A stretch of 64,000 nucleotides of DNA from Chaetoderma sp. LZ-2023a (taxonomy: Eukaryota > Mollusca > Caudofoveata > Chaetodermatida > Chaetodermatidae): positions 54,084,269 through 54,148,268 of the forward strand of contig CM067367.1 in NCBI GenBank assembly GCA_034401795.1, read 5' to 3'. Positions 9,000 through 19,640 of the stretch are shown here, in pieces. The translations under genes were made by a program, and so were the position numbers. Below the pieces are notes generated by a model, which was not told where the DNA came from, searched no databases, and saw only the letters and a program-made list of their open reading frames with translations. Numbering within the stretch: the stretch's first letter is position 1; each line of letters starts with the position of its first letter.

Positions 9000-11757
9000 A
9001 AATACATATTTGCGAGCTATATTTCTAAAAGAACACAACTATATCAGCGTATATTGAACTATGTGCACTCAGATGGCTTGGTAGGACCATTGAAGGGAGT
9101 GGTTTGGATGACGCGTGGGTTGAGGCCGGACTGTATAGTTCAGTGACAGTTGCACAAATTATTAATGGAGGTCATCTTAACAGAGCATATGAAGCTCACT
9201 TAGTCACATTGCAAACATTGTTTGACATTTGGGTCGACGGCTTCTTGGCTGAGGGGCCAGCTGTTCGCGATGCACTGGAAAGCGTGGCTCAGAAAGTTTT
9301 GGATGTTTGTGTATCACAACAGGATATTGTAAAAGCTCATCAAGCTATGCTAGTAACAATAGAATTAATGAATATCATGAAGCAACTGATTGATTATGAT
9401 TCCCAACATGCAGATGAACCAATGTATAAGTTGACACATCTATATATGCGTCAAGTCCTGACTCTATTGCAGTTTCGTAGAGCAATGCGTAAATGTGATT
9501 TCGCCCTCTACCTATCTTCACTGGAGGACTACTTCTTTTCATGCAACAGACTAGACTGCTCAGAATATACCAGAGTATATTGCTTGGATGTATGAAGTAC
9601 AACAAGAAGATCCAGTGTTATGGGAAGAGATGGTGGCTGGTAGTTTTACTGTTAGTACTAGTAACAGTGTCCTATTCACGCGAGTCGCAATAGACCAGTC
9701 CCAAGAATACCAGAACAAGAAGCTAAAAGAGGGTGGTATCTCAGGAATTACACAATCTCCAAACGCACTTCTGAAATTCTGTTTATGTAGTCCTGAACTG
9801 GCCCGTCTTGCTAATGAGACAGAGAATATGTTAGGTATATCAGCACAGAGGCAGACTCGCCACCATGCCTTGAATCATCAGCACATCAGCAGGCAGGAAA
9901 ATGTAATTGAAATGTTGCATCGTGTACTTGCACCATGTCATCTATTCACATGCCAAGCAGCAGATGATGGAACACCACCGCGTCTGTTTAAACTGATATC
10001 AAAGGAATTAATTCCTCCACATATTCAGGAAAATATTCTGAGACTTGAAGAACGTGGTTCCGCCTCGCTGGAAATGTTTGTGTCAGAACGATTGTGTGGT
10101 GAGAAGAATATGTGGGACAAGATGGTAAAGTGCAAACAATTGAGCTGGGATTCATCTGGTAAAGAAGTGAAAGTGAAAACTAAAACAGAAGTGCTCAGTC
10201 TGAAGGCAGCAGCAAACACAATGGCTAGGCTTCTAGTTATTGCTCGCTCATCACGTGAGATTAATCTTCAGGAAGTGATATGACTCTATGAATTAACAAC
10301 AATCAATCGTTTACTTATGCAACCGGATGGTGCACTTTACCCAATAATGGACATAATCCATATATTGGTAGGTTTGACCATTCCGGACAACCCACTACCA
10401 CATAATTCAGATGAAACCAATCAAGTGGGGTCTGGGTGTAACACAGATGCAACAGCTGACATTGGTATAACCAACACGTGTCTTGTTATAGATGGTATGG
10501 CTGTGGTTGCAGAGCTGATATCAGTGAAATCATTCAATAACTGTAAAGAACTAGGTGATGCATACGTTAAATTAATTGAAGCCAAGGCTAAGAAATATTC
10601 CCATGCACGAGTCATATTTGATAATTACAATAGTACATCTCTCAAAGTAGCCACACGTGATCGTCGCAGAGGGGGAAAGGCACCAGAGAAAGGCTATATT
10701 GTAGAAGATGCGACAAAGATAAGAAACGGAAATACAAGATGTTCTTGGCACGTACAGACACCAAAGATTCATTGACAAAGTATCTAGCTGAAAAGATCAT
10801 AGAAGGATGCAGAATTCACACACTTACGGCCACTCGGCACAGTGTACTTTCGAATAGACATGGTGACATATTCCTGGCAGTCAGTACCCAAGAGGAAGTT
10901 GATATGCTAATCATTCTCCATGCAGTCGATGCTGCTAATTCTGGGTTCACGGTCTTCATATACAGTCAAGACACAGATGTTCTGCTCCTGGCTTTACGGT
11001 GAATACTTGAGCTAGGGGATTCCGCAAGAATGATCATGGGTACAGGTAATGCACGTCGACTTGTCAAATTGCATCCAATAGTTACTGCGTTGGGTGCAGA
11101 TAAAGCAAATGCAGTTATTAAAGTTCACAGTTTAACAGGCTGTGACACAACTGGTCGAATCTTAGGTAAATCGAAGAAACATACATTTAAGGCTTTTCTC
11201 GAAGCGGACGCTGATACAGTCCATGCCATCTCCCAGTTGGGTGTTGGAGATAGACCATGTGATGACGTCATCGAGAAGTGTCAGTTATTTCTATGTAGTC
11301 TTTTCTGCAAGAAAGGTGTCACTGTTCCAAATCCAGAGGATCTCTGGTAGACAATGTTTAAGGACTTGGAGACAAATCAAGGTGTAGACAAGATACCACC
11401 AACACCTGGTGCATGGCGACAACATATCTTGCACGCTCACATGCAAGCCTCAGTGTGCTAACAAGATTTGGTGCTAAACCCTGTACTTCCTGATCGTCTC
11501 AAACTCGGATGGATAGAAAAAGATTGTCAGTTAGTACCCGTCCTATCATCTTTGCCCCCGGCTCCTGTGTCAGTTATTGAACTGGTTCATTGTAAATGTG
11601 GATCCAGCAATCCTAATTCTGCCAATAAGTGTGGTCTGGCAGATGTTCATGTAGGATTAAGAATCTGGTATGTACAGAACTATACAATTGTAATGCTGAT
11701 GTAGATTACTGCCGAAATATAAATATATCTGAAGAAAGTGGTTTTGATCTGGAATAA
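9000..11757 (+). pseudogene. Uncharacterised metazoan family: FEN1/PIN-like domain plus Cys-rich tail
   Basis: One intronless reading frame can be followed with breaks. The N-terminal part includes AYEAHLVTLQTLFDIW and, after a frameshift near 9570, YIAWMYEVQQEDP, FTRVAIDQSQEYQNKKLKEG and GISGITQSPNALLKF. This matches a multicopy uncharacterised family known in corals, molluscs and fish. TGA follows at 10281. Then come LVIDGMAVVAEL (~10482), ARVIFDNYN with TRDRRRGGKAPEKG, a frameshift near 10740, TQEEVDMLI (~10890), SQDTDVLLLALR (~10965), TGA at 11000, SLTGCDTTGRILGKSKK (~11130) and TAG at 11348. Acidic residues in this order (D, D, E-E-x-D, D-x-D, G-x-D) match FEN1/XPG PIN-like nucleases; that assignment is my inference. 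After VLSSLPPAPVSVIELVHCKC the frame shifts once more (~11635) to RCSCRIKNLVCTELYNCNAD, a cysteine cluster, with stop at 11755-11757. At least three frameshifts and four internal stops make it dead. Confidence 0.7.
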
Positions 11758-11907
11758 TATGCAAATTGATGATTTGAACTTTCACTAATGCTAACATGTT
11801 TGATGCACTATCATGCACATCACAATTACCGTAAGCTGCTCAGTCTGCACCATCACTCCGAGTAGTGTCTATGTATTATTGGTGGAAACCAAGAGTTGAC
11901 AGGTCTT

Positions 11908-11941
11908 TAAGACATATGGTCGTAACCTGTCTTAAAGAACA
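11908..11941. repeat. Short hairpin in the 3' region
   Basis: GGTCTTTAAGACA and TGTCTTAAAGAAC flank a ~10-base loop and pair almost fully. It lies ~155 bases after the stop of the PIN-like pseudogene. It could be a 3' processing or transposition-related hairpin, or a decayed MITE core. Confidence 0.5.
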
Positions 11942-12591
11942 GCCACATGTTGGTCTCAAAGGAAGGTGGTCTCTATAGAAAGGTTTGACTATACTTGTAT
12001 TATATCAGGGTGCGTATCTGCGCTACAATGGTCTACCTCTTATGTGGATAATATCTATAACAAAAAAAGTTAAGCGTATCTCCCGTTCAGAATGTCTACC
12101 GACTACTCATATATTGTCCTCTCACAATTTACCGTGGTCACAGTTTAGGCTTGTTATGCGGCGGATTATACATTGAGTAATATGCCTATACTATCTATTC
12201 AGCGAATCCACTGTAAATTTGGTACTTCACGTGATATGTATAAAAATAGGCTACATGTGTGACTATAAAAGGTGAACAAAAGGAATCATGTCTCCAGTGT
12301 GTGCTAGAATACAATTGAAAGGATATATTATAGCCTATTGTTTAAATGTATTACATGAATGTTAAACATTATTTGTTAAATTAACCAATTATTGTCAGAA
12401 ATGGTCAAATATGGCGGCCATTTTGTTTGCCATTTAAATTAATAATTCAGTTTTCAACTTCTTTTATAGATAAAATCAAGCAAAAACGTAGAAATATATG
12501 TTCTTTCAAGAGTTTGAACCAGAATAAATGTAATGTAAAGTAATTTTTTCTGAGTCATACAACTAGTACCATGAAAACACTGTTTTTTCAC

Positions 12592-12735
12592 TAGATCTGG
12601 CGGCCATCTTGGAAGAACACCCCTGGCACCCCCTTCAGACAAAAAGAAAAATGGAAACATCAAATTTCCTTTTCTATGATACATAGACAATGATTTAAGT
12701 ATGGTTTCAAAAAATGTATATGAAATTTTAGCAAA
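12592..12735. repeat. Right terminal inverted repeat of the 8.85-12.74 kb element
   Basis: Imperfect inverted copy of 8853-8987, described with the whole element. The 78-codon minus-strand frame here (MFPFFFLSEGG) is the inverted counterpart of the frame that starts in the left repeat (MFPFVVFVWGG), which confirms the relationship at peptide level. Confidence 0.65.
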
Positions 12736-13074
12736 TGTGATTTTGGCTCCATAAGCCGGTATACTAGTTATCTGACTTTCGTCCTAAATTATATTCCTTC
12801 ACCAGTATATCCATATTCAGTTTGGGTTGTAACTCTTCTGCATTTGTTTGTTATATAGCACATGTTTTTGTTTTATGATTGATATAGTGGCGCAGTTGCC
12901 TGTGCTCATACACATAGAGTGCAAGGCTATAAATAAACGCAGTAATGAAAATTATTAAGTCATTATCGTTAAGTGGTCATTGAGTGGTCGGAAAGCTTGA
13001 ATGATCAGCACTCTGGATTATAGCAGCTTTCATTGATCGTTTGTAAACAAAAGTCAGACGTGGCCATCTGGCTT
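12736..13074. other. No gene seen
   Basis: AT-rich spacer without open frames worth naming. Confidence 0.4.
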
Positions 13075-13590
13075 GTGGCGTCACAATGGAAGGAATTCAT
13101 CTGTCAGTCAAGTAGATGAGGTCATAAACAAAATATGTAACTTGTTACCTGATGTCACAATCAAATGATGTAAGTCTGACAGTTACTGTCTAAATTGTAT
13201 GTAACGGCTGTCATTAAAATTAGTTTCCAAATAATCAACATCTTACCCATATATAGTTATCTTGAAATTCAAAGTCTGTGAATTCAGAGTTCAAATGGCA
13301 AAATCCATTCAAACAGTAGTGCAATGTGGGTGAGCTTAGCTAGAAATGGGCAGAGCATCGCTAGAAATGGATCCCGCTGTTTAAGACAGTGGTTTGATCT
13401 CCATCTAATGTGCACTGAATATGGATTTTATTGTGACTAAAATTAATGTGAATTAACAATTTAACCCACCATAGGCAGCAACAGCTTCCAGTCAAATTAA
13501 TTTCAAAATATTCAACAGAATTCATTTTTATGTCGTAAAGAATATACTTTTTCACGGATTTGTTGGTGAAACAATTAATGCTCAAAACTA
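13075..13590. repeat. Family 2 element (long copy)
   Basis: It begins GTCACAATGGAAGGAATTCA and contains ACCTGATGTCACAATCAAAT, a reverse-orientation half core (AAAATTAGTTTCCAAATAAT), the CTTGAAATTCAAAGTCTGTG tail, AGCTTAGCTAGAAATGGGCA and, at the right, GGCAGCAACAGCTTCCAGTC then AAATTAATTTCAAAATATTC. Confidence 0.7.
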
Positions 13591-13613
13591 ATTGGTCAAT
13601 AAAATGAAAATCT

Positions 13614-13927
13614 TTAATTAGTGAATGGCCATTTGCTGACCAACAGAACTATTTTCGAAAATTGTCCACTTGAATGACTGGTTTGGTCAAAACCACTATA
13701 GAATTCAATTTTGGCCAACTTGACCATTTTAATCATCAAGCCACCCAAAACCAACCTCTACATTGGTCTTGTGTCCATTTAAAGGCCAACAGAAGACTAT
13801 CTTTGAAAATTTCCCAATGTCATTCCATGGGTAAATTTTCAAAAACAGTCCTCTCTTGTCTGCAAATGTACATTCAATAAGCAAATATTTGAATTGTCTT
13901 GACCAAATGTGACCATTAAAGGGTTAA
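13614..13927. mobile_element. Family 1 foldback MITE (long or composite copy)
   Basis: It has two consecutive GACCATTT-type arms and ends GACCATTAAAGGGTTAA. The extra ~70 bases relative to the usual length suggest one copy inserted in another. Confidence 0.65.
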
Positions 13928-14282
13928 AGTGTTATTAGATACAATATGTCTTTATAGTGACATCAGTTTTGTGGTTGTAAGTGAGTTGGTCATTCAAGCA
14001 GGTTTGCCAGATCTCATCCTCATTATATTTCTGATGCTTGATCAGTTTTGAAAATCCAAAAATCTGAATGCCAATGCCCAGTTTGGCATTTCATTTTATA
14101 CTAGTCAGCGGCCGGTTACACTTGCTCCACTTATGTAACTGGCTGAGAAAATCTGGTAACATGTAACCATTTGTAACCAGACTGATTATTTTTGTATCCG
14201 TTAATGTTGGTTGTGTAATCGGTAAAGTTTAATTAGTAGCCTGTAATTGGCACCAGTTGAGATACAGTTGACTGAGCTACAT

Positions 14283-14440
14283 TGCATGGGTGCAGGTGGG
14301 TGGGATGGTCTGTGGGTGTTTAAGTGAGTGAGTGAGTGGGTGGGTGGGTGCATGCATGGGTGGATGTGTGTGTGGGTGGGTGCATGGGTTGGTGCGTGGG
14401 TGGGTGGGTGCATGGGTGGGTGGGTGCGTGCATATGTGCG
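14283..14440. repeat. (TGGG)n / GTGCATGGG variable microsatellite
   Basis: Runs of GTGGGTGGGTGCATGGGTGG with GAGTGAGTGAGTGGG interruptions. The Thr-His-Pro-rich minus-strand frames across it are artefacts of the repeat. Confidence 0.9.
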
Positions 14441-14679
14441 TGAACCTGCTCTACCAGATTTATGTAGCGCAGCACCGAATCCATTATGCCACTGCTGAAG
14501 TGGTGATATGACTGATTCACAACTGCTACAATGCAGTTAATTAGCAGTTGAGAAAAGGTCTTGTTGCTTGAGAATGTAGCGCTGACATTTGGTAATATTA
14601 AGGATCATTTATCCATTTGACAGTGCTTTTAGGAATGCATTGTAATGGGAGGGCACCCATGCACATGTGCAAACATCGA

Positions 14680-14825
14680 TACTACTATGCATGTAAACAT
14701 GCATGCATGGATACCGGTACACATAATATAGGAACATACATACATGCACCCATACACACTCGGATATGCACATGCAAATACACATACACACAGATGCACA
14801 TTTGCATCCAAGCACGCACACTGAA
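14680..14825. repeat. Degenerate CATACA/CATGCA simple repeat
   Basis: ATGCATGTAAACATGCATGC followed by ACATACATACATGCACCC and CACATACACACAGATGCACA. Frames on both strands are His/Cys-rich by-products. Confidence 0.8.
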
Positions 14826-15431
14826 GACAATTAATTAAAAATATTCTTCTGCAAATTGGAATATATCACCATCGAAAGTCAATATTGATGCTGCAAATTT
14901 GCATATCATCTTTTCCGTGGTGAAAGTAATCAAGGTTGACTTCATACAATATGGTATTGGTAATCCGTCATCTGTCTCCTAAGCCTCAGCACACAATATG
15001 TAACTATGACACAAGCGGGATACCACGAACAGAATGCCACCATATGTTGCCTTCATAAAGACACCTTGTTTTTGCTTGTGACATATTCTCAGCTTCTGAT
15101 TGGATAAACTGTCAGTATTCTTTTTGGCACATGTTCTCCTCTAATTGATTATCTTATTGTGAATAAACGATGGATTACCCATAATCCAGCTGCGGTGGGC
15201 AGAATGCAGCTCTCTGCGGTGTCTCCTGACGCCCCTCCAGCTATTCAATGCTTAACTGGGACATCTGCCTGTGTATTTTGTGGGGATTATTTTTAGTTTT
15301 GGCTTCCACTATTTTAGTAACTCCATAGTTAGCTTATATGATTCATGTCTAATAAGAGGATTGCAATTGGAGTTATTTTTAAAAAGGGTGTTTCTATAAA
15401 GCTGTGCTGAATGTTAAAAATGCTTCATTTA
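14826..15431. other. No gene seen
   Basis: Unique-looking sequence without open frames above ~60 codons. I see no RNA gene or recognisable element. Confidence 0.4.
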
Positions 15432-15579
15432 CCTGTCTGACTGCTGCATGCCTTGACAATAATTTCAATGGGCAATAACTCTGGATATTTTGAAAAAATT
15501 TGACTGAAGGTTGTTGGTGACTAAGGTCCAGAGTTATTGCCCATTGAAATTATTGTCGAGGCATGCAGCAGTCAGACAG
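15432..15579. mobile_element. Foldback element with 53-base near-perfect arms
   Basis: The left arm starts CTGTCTGACTGCTGCATGCC and runs to CAATAACTCTGGA (15485). The right arm starts TCCAGAGTTATTGCCCATTG and runs to AGCAGTCAGACAG. The arms differ at about one position. The ~41-base loop contains TTTTGAAAAAATTTGACTGA, a Family 2-like core. A decayed half-copy of the arm lies at 47388-47406. Confidence 0.85.
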
Positions 15580-15724
15580 TTAATATTTGGGTGCAGCAGC
15601 AGAATAGTTAAGTCACTCGATCCATCATCATTTCACTTATCAAATGCCTGAGCTAAGATGCAATTGACTTTGAGCTTCAACATTGCAGCTGCTCAGAGCA
15701 CTGGCTGGTAAAACAGCAGCAAAT

Positions 15725-15900
15725 CGGTGCTGCACCCAGTCAAATTAGTTTCAAAATATTCAACAACCTACCTTTATAATCAACCTTGATATAGGATTCT
15801 GGGAATTCAGGGTTCTCTCAATCCCAACATGGTCAAAGTGTGGGCTGAGCTTAGATAGAAATGGGCAGGACATAGCTAGATAATGTATCGCTGTATTTTA
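15725..15900. repeat. Family 2 element, right half
   Basis: CACCCAGTCAAATTAGTTTC, AATATTCAACAACCTACCTT, GATTCTGGGAATTCAGGGTT, then GGGCTGAGCTTAGATAGAAA. The left foldback half is missing. Confidence 0.7.
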
Positions 15901-16233
15901 TTGCAGAAGGTGTATATGGGTTACTTAATCCTTAGCACCTACTACATCACCTCATCTTTTACTTCAGTTTGAAGATTAAAAATTTTGACATCAGAGTGGT
16001 AAGGTTTAACAGTGGCAAAGCAGCAGTTCCATTAATACAAATTAAAACTACCATTCTGCCTCAATTTCAGAGGTAATGCTGCGGCATACAGTCAGCACAT
16101 CGCAGGAGCTGCAATATAGAGACATCCAGTCAATAGCAGCTTTATGTATAGGTATTCAGGTGGCAATGCAGTGGCATTGGGTAGCAATGCAATGGTTTCA
16201 AGGTTGCATGTTGCTGAAATTCTGACTATTTTA
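15901..16233. other. No gene seen
   Basis: A short GGCAATGCAGTGGCATTGGG / GTAGCAATGCAATGG tandem pair lies at 16160-16195; otherwise unremarkable. Confidence 0.4.
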
Positions 16234-16408
16234 GAACAAGAGGCCCAAGGGGCCTGTATTGCTCACCTGGAACATAGGCATTTCAACTAGAGACCATCGG
16301 CAATAAGTAGAACCCTATTTTGGGTTTGCCCAAAATTGTAAGAAGGATGTGTCCTATCAAAGACATTTTAAATTTCCAATTGCTTTACTATGGGAGTTTT
16401 TAGCTGCC

Positions 16409-16454
16409 ACCCCCCCCCCCCCCCCCCAGGAGGTACCCCCCCCCCCCCCCCCCC
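16409..16454. repeat. Interrupted poly-C tract
   Basis: Two C-runs of about 18-19 bases, separated by AGGAGGTA. On the minus strand this is a G-run pair with G-quadruplex potential; run lengths are likely unreliable in assembly. Confidence 0.9.
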
Positions 16455-16890
16455 TCCCATCCACCATTATATAATTTCAACATGGCCACCAAAATACCGA
16501 GATCGCCTTTTTTAACCTACAAACTTCACTTGAACAAACTAGAATGGCCCTTAGTCCCTAACCGAGCATCCCAAATTTTAGCCTGTTCCTTTCATGTGTT
16601 CTGGGGAGAAAGGCATTTTCACGAAAACTAGGTCATCCAAGATGGCAGCTGAAACATTCAGCCATTCAAGTTCCTTAAACAAAGTTGGTTCATCTGTTGC
16701 CATAGATGATGTTTCATGAGTTTCTAAGCGATCCTTCAAGCAAATTTGGAAATGATTTAAATATAGTTGAAATCGGTCAAGTTACTCCAGGTTCTTGAGA
16801 AGTTGTTTAAAAAAAAAAGTTTACGGACGATGGCCGGATGAAGGACAGTTGCCACAGCATCAGCTCACTTTGCCCTTCAGTCCAAGTGCG

Positions 16891-16891
16891 C

Positions 16892-16930
<39 letters not shown>
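16891..16930. repeat. (AAT)n microsatellite
   Basis: About 13 TAA/AAT units inside the mollusc-type repeat. Confidence 0.95.
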
Positions 16931-16931
<1 letters not shown>

Positions 16932-17239
16932 CATGTAGAACATGGCCCTTCTACTTGAAATGCTAATGTTCCAAATGAGCATTACAGGACTCATGGCCTC
17001 GTGTTGAAATATCTGTGTTCCATGGGAATGGTACACGCCCCTTGGGCCTGTTGTTGAAATGTCTATGTTCCAGGTGAGTGATACAGGCCCCTTGGGCCTC
17101 TTATTGAAATGTCTATGTGAGTGATTTCAGCCTCTTGTATGAAGGAGAATTTAACTACTAAAGGAGTAGACTAGAGTTAACCATTTAATCCTTGATATGC
17201 CAGTGTCCCAATTTCAAGACATTACTATATAGAAAATTT

Positions 17240-17335
17240 GTTGAATAATTTTGGAATAATTTGACTGGAACATCTTGCTGTCATAATTAGCAATATCTAC
17301 CAATCATATTAGTTTCAAAATATTTAAAAAAACAA
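17240..17335. repeat. Family 2 foldback core
   Basis: TTGTTGAATAATTTTGGAAT, AATTTGACTGGAACATCTTG, then the inverted half CAATCATATTAGTTTCAAAA and TATTTAAAAAAACAATTGAC. Confidence 0.6.
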
Positions 17336-17347
17336 TTGACCTTACAG

Positions 17348-17510
17348 GTTAAAGAATTCCCCAACAGCAGTGGTGTTGAAAAATGTCCATTATAGAGCCA
17401 GTCATGCCAGTGGTAAATTTAAAAAAACCACTTCTCTTGGTCTGCAAATGGACATTTCTGGAGGCCACTGCAGAAACCGTTTTCAGCTGATATGAGTGTT
17501 AAAGGGTTAA
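17348..17510. mobile_element. Family 1 MITE, internally shortened
   Basis: It contains AAAATGTCCATTATAGAGCC, CCAGTCATGCCAGTGG, GGTCTGCAAATGGACATTTC and ends GAGTGTTAAAGGGTTAA. Part of the left arm is deleted. Confidence 0.65.
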
Positions 17511-17553
17511 AGAGTTAAATTTGATGATAAGTTGATTCCTTGAAACTTTCTCA

Positions 17554-17607
17554 ATGCTTCCCTCCCTTTGCAATGCTTCCCTCCCCTTGCAATGCTTCCC
17601 TCCCTTT
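17554..17607. repeat. 18-bp tandem repeat, 3 units
   Basis: ATGCTTCCCTCCCTTTGCA repeated three times with one C/T change. The Ser-Leu-Pro-rich open frames over it are by-products. Confidence 0.85.
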
Positions 17608-17664
17608 GACACCTGGCCCATTGCAGAATCAGCCACCATGCATCTGCTTTGTAATCCAGGAACA

Positions 17665-17882
17665 ATTAACCCTCAAATTTCTTTCCAAAGAATTTCAATT
17701 TTCTCATATTTGCAGACCAAAAGAATACTATTGAAAATTGACTACTAGAATGGCTGGCTTGCTTATCGAGCCAGTCATCCTAGTGGTAAATTTTTTTAAA
17801 GTCTTAATCCACAGGTTTTCCCGAAGACCACTACAGAGAATGGTTTGGCTTGCTTTGCCATGAAACAGTTAAAGCGGGTTAA
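17665..17882. mobile_element. Family 1 TTAA foldback MITE
   Basis: It starts TTAACCCTCAAATTTCTTTC, has the core GGCTGGCTTGCTTATCGAGC, and ends AAGCGGGTTAA. Confidence 0.7.
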
Positions 17883-18764
17883 TAGGTTTTGACACGGGCA
17901 AGTGGCATCCTGTTTTCTAAATAATTCATCAAAATACTTGGTCTTTGTGATGAGTTTTTAAGCAATGGGGGCAGACAGTTATTGTAATGGCTATTAAACA
18001 AATAGCCCCTATCTTGACAAATTGTCAACTCCTCCATGTCTGCTTGTTAAATATCTGTAAAATGATTTGGAGTGCACTGATTTGTACCCTAAGGGGTGTG
18101 ATATTGGACAAAGCACCCCCATCATGTGCTTGATTGGGCATATTATTAGCCCCTCAATGTAGCTTGAGGTTCTAAATAGGGTAAGATATCATGGTCTATT
18201 GACATATTTAGTGTGTAATTGTCATAACAACACCTCATTTTTAAACACTTCTCATGTCATTCTGTATACACATAAATGGATGTCTCTATTATAAGCTCAA
18301 TTTTACCAGCATTTTCACTGAACGGTCTTGTTCTTTAGGATGGCATTAATACCTAAATTGGCAAATTCTTCACAAAATATTCAACAAGAAATGCATGATG
18401 AAGTTGGCATTATAAATTTATTTTTTATCTAAAAATAATTATTCTATGTGTAATGCAGCCTTGATTGTTAAAATGTCACCCAATAGCTCAACTGTCACAT
18501 GTGAAGATGGTGACTCAGTAGTGGGAATATGCTAGACTGGTAAATTGAAAGGCAGATTGTCTCATAAAAGATGTAATTTGAAATTTTAACTCAGACCTAA
18601 GGCAAATATAAACAAGTGTGATGCGCTATATTTGTTGCTTAGACATCTTTGTCATGGATGTAAAATTTTGTAGGTATTGGTGCATATTAATTATTAACCC
18701 ACCCCTACACACACCCTCCCAACCCAGCGGGAGGAGGTGGTGTGTGGATTATTAGTGTTTTCGT
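17883..18764. other. No gene seen
   Basis: AT-rich, repeatedly stopped in all frames. No recognisable element. A hydrophobic-looking stretch is not open. Confidence 0.4.
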
Positions 18765-19640
18765 TTCCATCCATCCATCTGCGTCTGTCGCACACAGACT
18801 TTCCTTTTGATAACTACTTTTGCTCAGAGTGTTGGGACAAAACTTCATAGGAAGTTTGGCTATCATAGGGAAATGGACGTTATTTTGTTTAGTCAGTCAG
18901 TCCACCCATCCATCCATCCATCTGACTGTGCATCCATCCGTGCATGCAGATTTGGGCTTTTCATTTGATAACTTCTTTTGTTTGGAGTATAATTGTAACA
19001 AAACTTCATGGGAAGGTTGGATATGGTATGTAGTAGGGAAATGTAGGTTATATTGGGGGCAGTCAATCCATCCATCTCTCCGTCGATCCTATGATCTGTC
19101 TTTCTGATCATGTGTTTGTCCGTCCATGCAAATTTTGCTTTTTCATTTGATAACTTGACTTGATTGAGCTGTTGTGACCACACTTCATGGGAAGGTGGGC
19201 TATGGTAGTAGCAAAATGCAGGTTATGTTGTGAGTCAGTCAGTCCATCTTTCTGAGATATAGGTGCATATTAGATGTGTCCATCTGTCTTTGCTGCAAAT
19301 TTTGGGTTTTCATTCAATAACTGCTTTTGCTTGACAAAATGTTCTTAGAAGTATGGCTATGATAGTATGAAAACGCAGGTCATTTTGTGTGTCATCAAGC
19401 TGTCCATCCATCTATCCATCCATCCATCCTCCATCTGTCTTTTTGACATCTATCAATGAAAACTTTGGTTTTTCATTTGATAACTTTACATTTGCTTGGA
19501 ATATCTTGACAAAACTTTCGTTATTAGTTATAGGTTTTATTCATAATCATTATCCTCTTTCATCAGTGCATGCATCTATGCAAAGCAGTAGAATAAAGTC
19601 ATCTCACAAAGATGGCAGCCATTGTGGGTGTGGGGAGAGG
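18765..19640. repeat. Family F: tandem array of a ~170-240 bp unit, about 4-5 copies
   Basis: Each unit has GCAAATTTTGGGTTTTCATT-type sequence, a TGATAACTTCTTTTGCTTGG block, an AAACTTCATGGGAAGGTTGG block, GGGAAATGCAGGTTATTTTG, and a CATCCATCCATC run. Units begin near 18790, 18945, 19120, 19290 and 19450 with drift. A separate partial unit lies at 57640-57900, so the unit is dispersed as well as tandem. Confidence 0.75.

Larger units (their letters stand above)
8853..12735 (+). mobile_element. Inverted-repeat-bounded element carrying a FEN1/PIN-like gene
   Basis: The left end (8853-8987) and the right end (12592-12735, reverse-complemented) share the same ordered blocks: GCAAAAATTTCAAATACATT against GCTAAAATTTCATATACATT; a TTTTTGAAA-rich stretch; ATGTTTCCATTTGTTGTTTT against ATGTTTCCATTTTTCTTTTT; a TGTCTG then G-run; and CAAGATGGCTGCCAG against CAAGATGGCCGCCAG. 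Similarity stops abruptly after that block on both sides. One broken gene (9000-11757) fills most of the interior, followed by ~830 bases of 3' non-coding sequence. I see no clear target-site duplication. The simplest reading is an old DNA transposon, or cargo between two inverted copies of a repeat. Confidence 0.6.
16234..17105. mobile_element. Mollusc-type repeat with inverted GAGGCCC...GGGCCTC ends
   Basis: The left end (AACAAGAGGCCCAAGGGGCC, TGTATTGCTCACCTGGAACA) is the reverse complement of the right end (CAGGTGAGTGATACAGGCCC, CTTGGGCCTC at 17072-17100). The interior has CATGGCCACCAAAATACCGA, GGACGATGGCCGGATGAAGG and AGCTCACTTTGCCC blocks plus poly-C and (AAT)n tracts. I recall this end sequence from many bivalve and gastropod genomes. 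A duplicated right end (17030-17060 and 17080-17105) suggests nested copies. No coding capacity. Confidence 0.75.

Noticed and set aside
8928-9146. 72-codon frame as start of the PIN-like gene
   Set aside because: Its first 20 codons lie in the left terminal inverted repeat and the family-like frame (WLGRTIEGSGLDDAWVEAGL) is a different one.
14201-14838. Thr-His-Pro-rich and Cys-rich frames
   Set aside because: By-products of TGGG and CATACA simple repeats on both strands.
18820-19183. 95-96 codon frames on both strands at 18.8-19.2 kb
   Set aside because: They run through the Family F tandem repeat (CATCCATCCATC blocks).
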